Below are positions 43,267 through 52,566 of a DNA stretch of 64,000 nt, piece by piece. The stretch covers positions 2,666,001 to 2,730,000 of the forward strand of contig OZ242170.1 of the NCBI GenBank assembly GCA_965205545.1. The letters are read 5' to 3'. Every line of letters starts with the position of its first letter. Position 1 is the first letter of the stretch. This stretch comes from Bin55 sp965205545. GTDB taxonomy: Bacteria; Pseudomonadota; Gammaproteobacteria; Pseudomonadales; Azotimanducaceae. Position numbers and translations under genes: made by a program. The notes beneath the pieces were generated by a model that saw only the letters and a list, made by a program, of their open reading frames with translations, did not search any database and had not been told where the DNA came from.

Positions 43267-44080
43267 ACACATTGGAAACACTGAAGACCTGACCGCTCGA
43301 TCGGTGCGCGTTCTCCGCAACGCGTCGCGAATTGCCTGCGAAAGTTTGTCTCGTGCGCAAATATTATTGAAACACTTGGACATACCTTTCAACAAGACTA
43401 AGCTTATTGTTCTAAAGGACGTCCATGAAGACACGGGGACTAGGCAAGTATTACATGCCCTTGATGCTGGGCATGAAGTAGCGCTTGTGGTCGACGCGGG
43501 AACGCCGCTCATATCCGATCCAGGTTTCCGCGTAGTTAGGGAAGCTTTTTCGCGTGGCATTACCACAACTCCTATTCCCGGATCAAGCTCTTTGACCGCT
43601 CTGGCGTCAGTCTCGCCCATACCTCTCAATACATTTAAGTTCACCGGTTTTCTTCGTTCAAGAGGGGCAGCCAAACGATCACAGCTTGCGGAGATTGGCG
43701 ATTCTCAGGTTCCCACAATCTTTTTTGAGACATCCAAGCGTGTAGTTGCGACTATGCGCACATGGGTCGACCTAGGATTCGGCAATCGCGATGTCTTTCT
43801 CGGTAGGGAATTGACGAAGACTCATGAAGAGTTTCTCTATGGATCAGTCGAGGACGTGCGTTGCCAGTTGGAGGACCGGCCCCAAGTACTGGGCGAGTTT
43901 GTGGGTGTACTAGCGGCATCGCCTGTCGAAGTTAAGACCCTGGAGGCCGACTCGCTAATCAGGGAATTGCTACCGCACGTCAAGATTGCCCAAATTGCGC
44001 GGATCGTATCGAACGTAACCAGCATGGCACGGGACAAAGCCTATTTGCGGGCGACCGAATTGCGCGAAAGATTGTCGTAG
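43238..44080 (+). CDS. rsmI: 16S rRNA 2'-O-ribose C1402 methyltransferase RsmI, divergent
   Basis: SAM-dependent methyltransferase of the RsmI (tetrapyrrole methylase-fold) family that acts on C1402 of 16S rRNA. DAGTPLISDPGFRVVREAFS is a strong family mark. The ATG at 43238 gives 280 residues. The N-terminal part is divergent: TPIGN reads HIGN, the usual EDTR is ESLSR, and PGPSA is PGSSS. It overlaps lpoA by 29 bases head to head, and is followed by rnpB. RsmH for the base N4 of the same residue is encoded downstream. Confidence 0.85.
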   Translation: MTGRLFVVAIHIGNTEDLTARSVRVLRNASRIACESLSRAQILLKHLDIPFNKTKLIVLKDVHEDTGTRQVLHALDAGHEVALVVDAGTPLISDPGFRVVREAFSRGITTTPIPGSSSLTALASVSPIPLNTFKFTGFLRSRGAAKRSQLAEIGDSQVPTIFFETSKRVVATMRTWVDLGFGNRDVFLGRELTKTHEEFLYGSVEDVRCQLEDRPQVLGEFVGVLAASPVEVKTLEADSLIRELLPHVKIAQIARIVSNVTSMARDKAYLRATELRERLS

Positions 44081-44088
44081 TATGTGTA

Positions 44089-44433
44089 GCGAGACGGCTA
44101 GGCGATCGCCGATTGCAAATGCAATTGGAGGAAAGTCCGGGCTCCAAAGGACAGAGTGCCAGGTAACGCCTGGGGAGCGAGAGCTCACGGAAAGTGCAAC
44201 AGAAAGCATACCGCCTTCGCGCGAGTGGAGGCAAGGGTGAAAAGGTGCGGTAAGAGCGCACCGCGATTGCTGGCAACAGAATCGGCTAGGTAAACCCCAC
44301 TCGGAGCAAGACCAAATAGAGATCGAATCGCGTGGTCCGCGTGCGGTCCGGGTAGGTTGCTAGAGGCGCACGGCGACGTGTGTCCAAGATGGATGGTCGC
44401 CCACGACAGAACCCGGCTTATCGGCCGTCTCGC
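44089..44433 (+). ncRNA. rnpB: RNase P RNA (type A)
   Basis: Catalytic RNA of RNase P that trims tRNA 5' ends. P1 pairs GCGAGACGGC (44089-44098) with GCCGTCTCGC (44424-44433). Conserved core elements: GAGGAAAGTCCGGGCTCC, then a core ACAGAAA stretch, AACCCCAC...GGAGCAAGACCAAATAG, GGTAGGTTGCT and the 3' signature ACAGAACCCGGCTTATCG. The length of about 345 bases fits bacterial type A. The position between rsmI and the mraZ/rsmH cluster matches Pseudomonas. Confidence 0.96.
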
Positions 44434-44759
44434 ACATTCTCTACCCCGTCTCCATACCCTTGTGGGGCGGTTCCCATTTGTACAAGAGGGGACCATGCAG
44501 ATCTAGCCAGAATCGGCTGCAGGGATCGAACGGTTTGCAAGCACGAATCGGACATTGATTGAGTGAATTTCCGAGTGGTTGCCGGTTTGTTGTTTAGATT
44601 TGAATAATTGGGTATTATTGTTTCCGTCTGTAGGGGATGTCACGGAATGACTGATCCTACGGGCGCGATTGATACGTGAATTCGAAAGAATGGAGGCAAT
44701 GTGCGGATTTCACGTGGGTTTTTCGCATCCGGATCCTACAAACGCGATGCGAGAAGGCC
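44434..44759. other. Region between rnpB and rsmH; mraZ absent
   Basis: No gene fits; mraZ, usually at this place before rsmH, is not there. It contains a candidate sigma70 promoter at 44590-44618 and a GGTTCCC/GGGGACC inverted repeat near 44470-44495 (one G-T pair). It should hold the promoter for the division and cell-wall cluster. Confidence 0.55.
44590..44618 (+). promoter_or_regulatory. Candidate sigma70 promoter of the dcw cluster
   Basis: TTGTTT at 44590-44595 and TATTAT at 44613-44618 are 17 bases apart; matches 3 and 5 of 6. The next gene is rsmH, which leads the coupled series from rsmH to ftsZ. Confidence 0.4.
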
Positions 44760-45671
44760 GTGCCAGTAACGCACACGCCCGTACTGGTTGAAGAAACCCT
44801 TGCGGCTACAGTGGTCAACACTGGTGGATCCTACCTTGATGCCACATTTGGTACAGGAGGACACACTAGAGCCATTCTTGGGCAACTTGACGAAAACGCC
44901 CGGATTCTTGCTATGGATCGGGATCCAGAAGCGGTTGCCTACGCTCATGCATTGGCCGAAGAAGACAGCCGTGTCACATATTCCAAGGGATGTTTCAGTG
45001 ACATAAAGCAGGTCGCGCAAACCCACCAGTTCTCCCAGTTCGACGGAATTCTGATGGATCTAGGAGTCTCATCAGTGCAGTTGGCCAATTCTGAACGGGG
45101 CTTCAGTTTTCAAGACGACGGTCCGCTGGACATGCGAATGGATCCTTCAGCTGGGGTGACTGCAGGAGAGTGGCTCAACTCCGCACCATTCGTCGAACTA
45201 ATCAGCGTGTTTAAGCGATACGGCGAAGAAAGAAATGCTCGTCCCATTGCACGAGCCATAGCCAATGCCCGCCCGATTCAATCTACGTTGCAGCTGGTAG
45301 AACTAATACATGGCGGATCTAGGACCGTTGACAGACGCAAGCATGTTGCAACACGAATCTTCCAAGCGATTCGCATACGTGTTAACGATGAAATCAATGA
45401 GCTAAGAAAGGGGTTGCGGAACGCGTTCGAGCTCATGGCGTTGAACTCGCGGCTTGCTGTAATCACCTTCCACAGTCTCGAGCATCGTGAAGTACGTCGG
45501 CAGTTTTCGGATTGGACGTCAAGGTCCATTCCTCATCGAATGCCCGTACGCGGAACCAACGAAGGTCCGCTGAAAACGATCGTGAAAGGTAGACGGGCTT
45601 CCCGATCGGAAATTGAGAGCAATATTCGGGCAAGGTCGGCGATGTTGCAGGTGGTCGAACGTGTCCGTTAA
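44760..45671 (+). CDS. rsmH: 16S rRNA N4-methyltransferase RsmH (MraW)
   Basis: SAM-dependent m4C1402 16S rRNA methyltransferase. HTPVLVEETL, DATFGTGGHTRAIL (SAM loop), GILMDLGVSSVQL, ERGFSFQDDGPLDMRMDP and ITFHSLEHREV are family-diagnostic. The GTG at 44760 gives 303 residues and agrees with E. coli (313); a GTG at 44676 would add 28 unrelated residues. GAGAAGG lies directly before the GTG, closer than usual. It overlaps ftsL. Confidence 0.93.
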   Translation: MPVTHTPVLVEETLAATVVNTGGSYLDATFGTGGHTRAILGQLDENARILAMDRDPEAVAYAHALAEEDSRVTYSKGCFSDIKQVAQTHQFSQFDGILMDLGVSSVQLANSERGFSFQDDGPLDMRMDPSAGVTAGEWLNSAPFVELISVFKRYGEERNARPIARAIANARPIQSTLQLVELIHGGSRTVDRRKHVATRIFQAIRIRVNDEINELRKGLRNAFELMALNSRLAVITFHSLEHREVRRQFSDWTSRSIPHRMPVRGTNEGPLKTIVKGRRASRSEIESNIRARSAMLQVVERVR

Positions 45672-45984
45672 GAAGACACCCATGAAAACGAAATCGCGCT
45701 GGTTGCCGTCTTCCATGTGGTGGGTATTTTGGATATTTCTGCTCACCTCTCTCTCTGTTACGGGATTTCTTGTCCTGAATCAAGTTCGCGACTATCAGCG
45801 ACTAAACGTCCAATTGGAGCAGCTTCGAGTTCAACAGGAGGAACTACTGTCTGAATTCACTCGATTGCAGATAGAGCGAGGTAGTGAAGCCTCACTCGAG
45901 CGCGTAGTAAATGTGGCGACTTCTGACATGGGTATGAAGTTTCCGACCGAAGTGGTAACCGTAAAGGCAGACAGCGAACAGTGA
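45661..45984 (+). CDS. ftsL: Cell division protein FtsL
   Basis: Small bitopic divisome protein (107 residues from GTG 45661; 100 from ATG 45682) that forms the FtsQLB complex. It has a short basic cytoplasmic end, one membrane helix (MWWVFWIFLLTSLSVTGFLV) and a periplasmic coiled coil (residues about 50-95). GTG at 45661 has AGGTGG six bases upstream and overlaps the rsmH stop by 11 bases; the ATG at 45682 has a weaker site. Followed by ftsI with a 4-base overlap. Confidence 0.88.
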   Translation: MSVKKTPMKTKSRWLPSSMWWVFWIFLLTSLSVTGFLVLNQVRDYQRLNVQLEQLRVQQEELLSEFTRLQIERGSEASLERVVNVATSDMGMKFPTEVVTVKADSEQ

Positions 45985-47660
45985 ACAACAAGCGACACAA
46001 ATTTGTTCTCGTTCTTTTTGCATTGGTGACCACTGTAATGCTGGTCCGTATGTTTATTCTGGCTACTTACGACAGAGAGTTCCTACAGGACCGCGGCAAT
46101 AGTCTTGCGCAACGGGAGGTATCGGTTCCTACAACTCGGGGCGTGATTTACGATCGTTCTGGTCAGCCATTGGCCGTTAGTACTCCGGTCAAGTCGATAT
46201 GGACGGATCCAGGCATTGACACGATTCCACGAGATTCGTACGAAGAGCTTGCTATTGCATTGCAAATGACCGTCGAGGAACTGGATCGCAAGCTGTGGGA
46301 GGCTCGGGACCGGCGGTTTGTATACCTCAAGAAACGTGCACCTCACGAAATTTCAGAAGCAGTTGAATTACTTGGCATTCCTGGGGTGCGCTTTACCACT
46401 GAATACCGACGGTACTACCCAGCTGCCGAGGTCACTGCGCATGTTGTGGGATTGATCAAAAACGATGGGACCGGCGCAGAAGGGCTTGAGCTGTCGCATG
46501 ACGCGACATTGCGCGGCGAGGTAGGTAAACGACGTGTGCTGCGTTCGCGGGACGGTCGCAAACTGCGCGATCTTCTTCTCATAGACCCTCCAAAGCACAG
46601 CGAGGGCATTACTACGACGATTGATTTGGGATTGCAATACCTGGCGTTTCGCCACCTGCGTGAGACGGTAACGGAACACGAGGCAAAGTCCGCGACCCTG
46701 GTCCTTATTGATGTGTATACCGGTGAAATTCTTGCATTGACAAGTTATCCATCCTACAACCCGAATGACGGAGGAGATCGCGCGTTCAGCCGCATGCGAA
46801 ATCGAGCGGTCACGGACACATATGAACCAGGATCAACAATTAAGACCTTTGCCTCGCTAGCGGCGTTGGAGACTGGTCGATTTGAAATTGCAACCAAAGT
46901 GGACACATCTCCAGGCTACTTCGGAATTGGTGGGCACTTGGTCGAAGATCCTAGAAACTATGGTGAATTGAGCCTTGAAGGAGTACTTGTCAAATCCAGT
47001 CAGGTAGGCATCTCCAAGATTGCTTTGAGGCTCGACAAATATGCAGTGTTTAGTGCTCTGAATCGCGCCGGGGTAATTAGCACTCCACATTCGGGTATGC
47101 CGCACGAAGCGCTCGCGCACATCAACATTGAAGACTTGGAGCGCGACATCGGTCGTGCCACATTGGCCTATGGGTATGGGCTTCGCATTTCTCCCCTGCA
47201 GTTGGCCGTGGGCTACTTGACGCTCGCTACGGGAGGAGTGCGCCGACCTGTGAGCATTATTCGAGATTCCTCTCGATCTGCGGGATCGGGCAACCGGGTT
47301 TTCGATTCTTCTGACGTTCAAGATGTCGTTGGAATGTTGGAAGGCGTTGTTTCACCCATTGGTACAGCTCCAAAAGCCAACATTGCGGGTTTTCAAGTAG
47401 CAGGAAAGACGGGCACCGTGAGAAAAATTTCGGGAGGAAAGTACGACGACGACCGACATATTGCATGGTTTGTCGGTATGGCTCCATCGTCGAACCCTCG
47501 AATCGTTGCAGTGGTGATGGTGGACGAACCTAAGGGTGAAATACGTTCCGGCGGCGGAGTGTCTGGACCCGTTTTTGCCGTCGTTGCGCGACATGCACTG
47601 CACTTGATGGGGATGTCGGATTCATCAAACGGACGAAGACGCGATGGCGATGCTGCTTAG
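45981..47660 (+). CDS. ftsI: Peptidoglycan transpeptidase FtsI (PBP3), SxN changed
   Basis: Septal class B penicillin-binding protein of 559 residues. One N-terminal membrane helix, the pedestal domain (AQREVSVPTTRGVIYDRSG) and the transpeptidase domain: Ser285 in GSTIKTF (SxxK), and Lys476 in KTGTVRK. The second motif, normally SxN (SSN), reads Ser339-Ser340-Gln341. GTGA overlaps ftsL by four bases. It makes the septal peptidoglycan crosslinks together with FtsW, encoded downstream. Confidence 0.95.
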   Translation: MNNKRHKFVLVLFALVTTVMLVRMFILATYDREFLQDRGNSLAQREVSVPTTRGVIYDRSGQPLAVSTPVKSIWTDPGIDTIPRDSYEELAIALQMTVEELDRKLWEARDRRFVYLKKRAPHEISEAVELLGIPGVRFTTEYRRYYPAAEVTAHVVGLIKNDGTGAEGLELSHDATLRGEVGKRRVLRSRDGRKLRDLLLIDPPKHSEGITTTIDLGLQYLAFRHLRETVTEHEAKSATLVLIDVYTGEILALTSYPSYNPNDGGDRAFSRMRNRAVTDTYEPGSTIKTFASLAALETGRFEIATKVDTSPGYFGIGGHLVEDPRNYGELSLEGVLVKSSQVGISKIALRLDKYAVFSALNRAGVISTPHSGMPHEALAHINIEDLERDIGRATLAYGYGLRISPLQLAVGYLTLATGGVRRPVSIIRDSSRSAGSGNRVFDSSDVQDVVGMLEGVVSPIGTAPKANIAGFQVAGKTGTVRKISGGKYDDDRHIAWFVGMAPSSNPRIVAVVMVDEPKGEIRSGGGVSGPVFAVVARHALHLMGMSDSSNGRRRDGDAA

Positions 47661-49080
47661 CAAACTATTAGATCGTACAGACGTGCCTTCCGTGATAGTT
47701 GGAGGCATGACTAGCGACTCACGATCTGTTCGTCCAGGGGATGTTTTCGTTGCCTACAAGGGCCAGGAATTTGATGGTCACGAATTTGTCGAGGAAGCCG
47801 TCCAGCGAGGAGCCAATGCAATTTGCGCGGAAAATCCAATGGCGGAAGCGTTGTCCATTCCGTGGGTACAAGTAAGTGATCTCGCAAATCGGCGTGGTGC
47901 ACTAGCTGCGAGATTCTACGGCTACCCAAGTCGCGAAATGCAAACAGTTGGAGTCACTGGCACGAACGGGAAGTCGTCTGTGGCCTATGGAACGGCTAGC
48001 TTGCTGGAATCAACCGCCTGCATCGGCACGATTGGATGGGGGGTTCCCCCTTTTCTCTGTTCGTCTACTCTCACCACCATCGATCCAATCACCATGCAGC
48101 ATGTCATGGCGGACTTGCTACGACGCAACGTCCGAAGGGCGGTCGTTGAAGTGAGTTCACACGCATTGTCGCAAGACCGCATAGATGAACTGCGGACTCG
48201 GTGTGCGGTGTTCACCAATCTCACTCGCGATCACCTGGATTACCACTCGACCATGGAAGACTATGGAAGAGCTAAATTCCGATTGTTCGAACGCGCAGAG
48301 TTGGAGTGCGGAATCGTGAACATTGACGATCCCTTCGGGAGGGAAATCGAGGAATACCTGCTCAATCGAGATATTGATTGCTATACGTACGGGGAAACTA
48401 GTCGTGCGGACTTGCATTGGCGAGATGTGGAATTTGCACCTAATGGAATTCGCGGCCACTGGGTTAGTCCTTGGGGCACAACGCGGTTCTCGATCCCCTA
48501 TCGGGGGTCGATGTATTTGTCCAACGCTGCTGCGATGCTGCTCGTTGCAGTTTATTGCGGGTTGGACTTTCAAGAAGCTGTGGGCCGCATGCACGCTGCG
48601 GTTCAAATTCCGGGACGGATGGAATACGTATCGCAAGTAGGTATGCCTGCAATGGTCTTGGACTATGCACACACACCCGATGCGTTGCGCGCCGCATTGG
48701 AAGCAGTGAGGTCTCATACGAGCGGACGCGTTGTTTGCGTTTTCGGGTGCGGAGGAGATCGCGATCAGGGCAAGCGTCCAGAGATGGCTCAAGTTGCGCA
48801 ATCACTTTCCGACTATGTCGTTGTTACCTCCGATAATCCTCGCTACGAAAACCCGCTTCAGATCATTGAGGAAATCCGCCAGGGTTTTTCGCCAAGCAAT
48901 GCACACTTCGAAGAACAAGATCGAACAAAAGCTATAGCGCACGCCATTGCTAGCGCCCACAAGGAAGATACGGTTTTAGTTGCCGGAAAGGGTCACGAAC
49001 GCTATCAGGAGATTCAGGGAGTACGTCATCCTTACAGCGATCGAGCCACCATTCAGACTCTTCTTGGAATGCGCGGCTGA
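47644..49080 (+). CDS. murE: UDP-MurNAc-tripeptide ligase MurE
   Basis: Adds meso-diaminopimelate to UDP-MurNAc-L-Ala-D-Glu. The ATP loop GTNGKSSVAYGTASLL and the substrate motif DNPRYENP (specific for meso-DAP rather than Lys) are clear; 478 residues is typical. Start ATG 47644 overlaps ftsI by 17 bases; a second ATG two codons on is also possible. The stop shares one base with mraY. The gene normally next, murF, is missing. Confidence 0.95.
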   Translation: MAMLLSKLLDRTDVPSVIVGGMTSDSRSVRPGDVFVAYKGQEFDGHEFVEEAVQRGANAICAENPMAEALSIPWVQVSDLANRRGALAARFYGYPSREMQTVGVTGTNGKSSVAYGTASLLESTACIGTIGWGVPPFLCSSTLTTIDPITMQHVMADLLRRNVRRAVVEVSSHALSQDRIDELRTRCAVFTNLTRDHLDYHSTMEDYGRAKFRLFERAELECGIVNIDDPFGREIEEYLLNRDIDCYTYGETSRADLHWRDVEFAPNGIRGHWVSPWGTTRFSIPYRGSMYLSNAAAMLLVAVYCGLDFQEAVGRMHAAVQIPGRMEYVSQVGMPAMVLDYAHTPDALRAALEAVRSHTSGRVVCVFGCGGDRDQGKRPEMAQVAQSLSDYVVVTSDNPRYENPLQIIEEIRQGFSPSNAHFEEQDRTKAIAHAIASAHKEDTVLVAGKGHERYQEIQGVRHPYSDRATIQTLLGMRG

Positions 49081-50156
49081 TGTTGCTCTGGCTTACTCAA
49101 TACCTATCCGATTTCTATTCGGTGTTCAACGTTTTCGAGTACATCACGTTTCGGACTATCGTGAGTGCAATCACGTCCTTGGTAATTGCACTGTGCCTTG
49201 GACCGGTGGTCATTAGGCGATTCGCTCAAAGCGACATTGGCGAGACGATTCGGGATGACGGGCCTACTTCACACATCTCGAAGCGCGGCACTCCAACCAT
49301 GGGTGGTCTTCTAGTCGTCCTTTCAATCCTCATATCCACATTGCTTTGGGGCGATCTTGGAAGCAGGCAAGTGTGGATCGTAATCGGGGTGATATTGGGA
49401 TTTGGACTGATTGGATTCGCAGACGATTACAAGAAGCTCAACAAGGGAAAGGGCATTTCCATCAAGTGGAAGTACTTTCTCCAGTCCGTGGTAGGTCTGA
49501 CTGCGGCGGTTGTCATGTTTGCGACGGCGACGGTACCTGAAGAGACCCAGCTAATCGTTCCAATCTTCAAGGATGTGGCCATTCCACTGGGTTTCGGCTT
49601 CATTGTTCTCTCGTACCTAATGATCGTCGGAATGAGCAACTCTGTGAACTTCACGGATGGGCTTGATGGCTTGGCCATCATGCCGACCGTTATGGTAGGG
49701 GCAGCTCTGGGACTGATTGCATATCTGGTGGGTCACAGTGAGTTTGCACCGTACCTCCAAATACCTTACATACCGGGAATGGGTGAGGTGGCAATCATCT
49801 GTGGTTGCATCGTCGGTGCCGGACTTGGATTTCTCTGGTACAACGCGTATCCCGCTCAGGTCTTCATGGGAGACGTCGGGGCGCTTTCATTGGGCTCCGC
49901 TCTAGGCGTAATTGGGGTATTGGTTCGCCACGAAATCGTGTTGTTGATCATGGGTGGCGTCTTTGTCGTTGAGACTGCCTCGGTAATTGCCCAGGTAGTT
50001 AGTTACAAGGCGTTCGGCAAGCGCATATTTCAAATGGCGCCGCTGCACCACCACTTTGAGCTGAAGAAATGGCCTGAACCTCGAATTGTCGTCCGATTCT
50101 GGATCATTTCTTTCATGCTCGTTCTTGTAGGGTTGTCAATGCTGAAGCTACGATGA
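49080..50156 (+). CDS. mraY: Phospho-MurNAc-pentapeptide transferase MraY
   Basis: Integral membrane enzyme making lipid I from UDP-MurNAc-pentapeptide and undecaprenyl phosphate. About ten membrane segments; motifs FADDYKKLNKGKGI, NFTDGLDGLA (catalytic Asp/Asn) and APLHHHFELKKW (His cluster) are present. Length 358 matches E. coli (360). It overlaps murE by one base and murD by four, so there is no room for a missing gene on either side. Confidence 0.97.
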   Translation: MLLWLTQYLSDFYSVFNVFEYITFRTIVSAITSLVIALCLGPVVIRRFAQSDIGETIRDDGPTSHISKRGTPTMGGLLVVLSILISTLLWGDLGSRQVWIVIGVILGFGLIGFADDYKKLNKGKGISIKWKYFLQSVVGLTAAVVMFATATVPEETQLIVPIFKDVAIPLGFGFIVLSYLMIVGMSNSVNFTDGLDGLAIMPTVMVGAALGLIAYLVGHSEFAPYLQIPYIPGMGEVAIICGCIVGAGLGFLWYNAYPAQVFMGDVGALSLGSALGVIGVLVRHEIVLLIMGGVFVVETASVIAQVVSYKAFGKRIFQMAPLHHHFELKKWPEPRIVVRFWIISFMLVLVGLSMLKLR

Positions 50157-51460
50157 GCAACGAATTCACAATGGTGTTGGGTCTCGGAAACACGGGCATC
50201 TCCGTCATTCGGCACCTTCAATCTAAGGAAGGGCATGTCCACGCCTGCGACTCGCGCTTAGGCCGACAGACTGGTCAGATTCCACATTTGTCGACCGTTC
50301 GAACAGATTTCCCGAACGTGAAAATTGTTCCGCCTCGACGATTCGCCAAGGCAGTAGCAGACTTTAGTCGCGTCGTGGCGAGCCCCGGTCTGGCGCTTGA
50401 CGACTCATTGCTTAAGTTTGCCGAGATCGAACGCGTACCCATAGTTGGCGACATCGATCTCTTTCTGGACGAAGTGAATGTACCGGTCATTGGTATCACC
50501 GGTACTAACGGCAAGAGCACGACAACAATGCTCGTGGGCGAAATGCTTTGCGAAAAAGGCTACCAGGTGTGTGGAAACATCGGGCTTCCAGTTCTGGATG
50601 CCTTGAGCAGCGATGCTGCGGGATACGTTGTGGAACTTTCGAGCTTCCAGCTCGAGCGTCTAAATCGAGCGCGGTTCGATGTTGCCGTGATAACCAACAT
50701 TGCAGAGGACCACCTTGATCATCACACTTCCATGGCTCAATACGTCGCAAGCAAAAAGCGCATCTATGACGATTGCAATTTCGTCGTATACAACGGCAGG
50801 GACTCAAGGACCAGACCGCAATTTGACAGACCAGGCATTGCTGTCGATGGCGACTTAGATTGGCGCGTCGTCGAGCAAGGGATCGTCGTTGCAGGAGCTT
50901 TGATTCAGTCCGACCAGTTAGCCCTAAAGGGCAAGCACAATCACTTCAATTTGGTGGCTGCTTCCGCGGTCGCCCATCACATGGGTGCCAACTTGGACAC
51001 CATCAAGCACGTGGCCCGCACATTCAAGGGTCTTGCGCACCGCACCCAATTGATTGCCACAGTTGACGATGTCGAGTACATCAACGATTCGAAGGCCACG
51101 AACGTGGCAGCTGCAGTCTCATCCATACAAGGAATGTCCGTGGGCGGACGAGATCTTGTTCTTATCGCGGGCGGCGACTCCAAGAATGCCGATTTCGGCA
51201 AGCTTGCCGAAGCGATCGGCGAACATGTAAGGCACGTTATATTGTTTGGACGAGATGCGTCCCGAATTGCAGAACGTCTGCATTCAGTCGAGTTTGAATT
51301 CGCCAATTCACTCGAGGCGGCGGTAACACGGGCAAGGGACTTGGCGGTTCCTGGCACTTGTGTGATGCTCGCTCCTGCTTGTGCGAGCTATGACATGTTC
51401 GAGAATTTCGAACAACGAGGCACGTCATTCGCGGCGGCAGTCCGGAGATTCATGACGTGA
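50153..51460 (+). CDS. murD: UDP-MurNAc-L-Ala:D-Glu ligase MurD
   Basis: Mur ligase of 435 residues that adds D-glutamate to UDP-MurNAc-L-Ala. The N-terminal UDP-binding Rossmann domain, GTNGKSTTTMLVGEML, LSSFQLE and the later NIAEDHLDHH with INDSKATN are in order. Starts with ATGA overlapping mraY; its stop overlaps ftsW by four bases (GTGA). Confidence 0.96.
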   Translation: MSNEFTMVLGLGNTGISVIRHLQSKEGHVHACDSRLGRQTGQIPHLSTVRTDFPNVKIVPPRRFAKAVADFSRVVASPGLALDDSLLKFAEIERVPIVGDIDLFLDEVNVPVIGITGTNGKSTTTMLVGEMLCEKGYQVCGNIGLPVLDALSSDAAGYVVELSSFQLERLNRARFDVAVITNIAEDHLDHHTSMAQYVASKKRIYDDCNFVVYNGRDSRTRPQFDRPGIAVDGDLDWRVVEQGIVVAGALIQSDQLALKGKHNHFNLVAASAVAHHMGANLDTIKHVARTFKGLAHRTQLIATVDDVEYINDSKATNVAAAVSSIQGMSVGGRDLVLIAGGDSKNADFGKLAEAIGEHVRHVILFGRDASRIAERLHSVEFEFANSLEAAVTRARDLAVPGTCVMLAPACASYDMFENFEQRGTSFAAAVRRFMT

Positions 51461-52566
51461 TGGCTCGAATCGACACCGTAGCTACCTGCGTGTGGATGCT
51501 TCTTATGGCGTTGGGGCTCGTAGCAGTTACCAGTGCAACGCAACATCTTGCCAGCTCGCAAATCAATCCACTGGTCCTCAAGCACGTCTTCTACATGGTG
51601 GTTGCTGTTGCCGTATTCATCGGCATTGTCCAAACACCTATGGACGTAGTGCAGAGGTTGCACAAGATTTTCTATCTGCTAACTCTGGCACTAGCGATAT
51701 TGGTCCTAATTCCAGGAATCGGACTGGAAGCGGGAGGAGGTAGGAGGTGGATTGATCTGAAGTTCGCGACCTTGCAGGTTTCAGAACTCGCCAGACTTTT
51801 CCTACCCATCTACCTTGCTGGCCACTTGGCGCACAATCGACAAGCTATTTCCAAGGGTATATGGGGACCTGTAAAGCCTGTGCTGCTGGTTGGAGTTGTT
51901 TTGGGATTGATATTTCTACAACCTGACTTTGGTTCCGTGGTACTCATCGGATTGGTCACGGCTGGAATGCTCTTTGTGGCTGGGGCACGCCTGAGAGTAT
52001 TGGCAGCGATTGGAGTATTTGCCGTTCCAGTATTTGCCTACTTTCTCTATGAGCGGCGTAACCGACTGATGGCTTACTTGGACACATGGTCACATGCTCA
52101 GGATGAGGGCTACCAGCTGTCGCAATCTCTCATCGCCTTTGGCCGTGGAGAGTTAACGGGAATAGGACTGGGAGATGGCATACAGAAGGTTCTCTACCTC
52201 CCGACCCCACATAACGACTTTATATTTTCAGTGATTGCAGAGGAAGTTGGATTTATTGGAAGTGCCGTGTTGTTACTTGTGCTTCTTGGTTTGGTTGCTC
52301 GATGTTTGTGGGTTGGCAAGTGCGCCTTGAATGCCGGGCGTGACTTTGCCGGTTTTCTCTCTTATGGCGCAGGTTTGATGCTTGGACTCCAGACACTAAT
52401 TCACGTAGGCGTCGCCATCGGCGCTTTGCCAACGAAAGGACTCACGCTGCCTTTCATCAGCTATGGCGGCAACAGTCTCCTGGTCTCAAGCGCGCTGGTT
52501 GCTCTTTCCTGTCGCGCGCACATGGAACTCACTCCCAAGGAATATCGGAAGGCTCGAAAGTCTTGA
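51457..52566 (+). CDS. ftsW: SEDS glycosyltransferase FtsW
   Basis: Septal peptidoglycan polymerase of the SEDS family (369 residues, ten membrane segments). RRWIDL, QPDFGSVVLI, the catalytic-loop region and GLTLPFISYGGNSLLVSS are typical of FtsW/RodA. It works with FtsI. GTG at 51457 overlaps murD; a second start (ATG 51460) is one codon on. MurG normally follows it but is not here; murC follows with a four-base overlap. Confidence 0.95.
   Translation: MMARIDTVATCVWMLLMALGLVAVTSATQHLASSQINPLVLKHVFYMVVAVAVFIGIVQTPMDVVQRLHKIFYLLTLALAILVLIPGIGLEAGGGRRWIDLKFATLQVSELARLFLPIYLAGHLAHNRQAISKGIWGPVKPVLLVGVVLGLIFLQPDFGSVVLIGLVTAGMLFVAGARLRVLAAIGVFAVPVFAYFLYERRNRLMAYLDTWSHAQDEGYQLSQSLIAFGRGELTGIGLGDGIQKVLYLPTPHNDFIFSVIAEEVGFIGSAVLLLVLLGLVARCLWVGKCALNAGRDFAGFLSYGAGLMLGLQTLIHVGVAIGALPTKGLTLPFISYGGNSLLVSSALVALSCRAHMELTPKEYRKARKS

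Noticed and set aside
43267..43674. N-terminal extension of the lpoA ORF
   Set aside because: It lies antisense to the rsmI coding sequence and removes the signal peptide; the lipoprotein start at 43266 is far more plausible.
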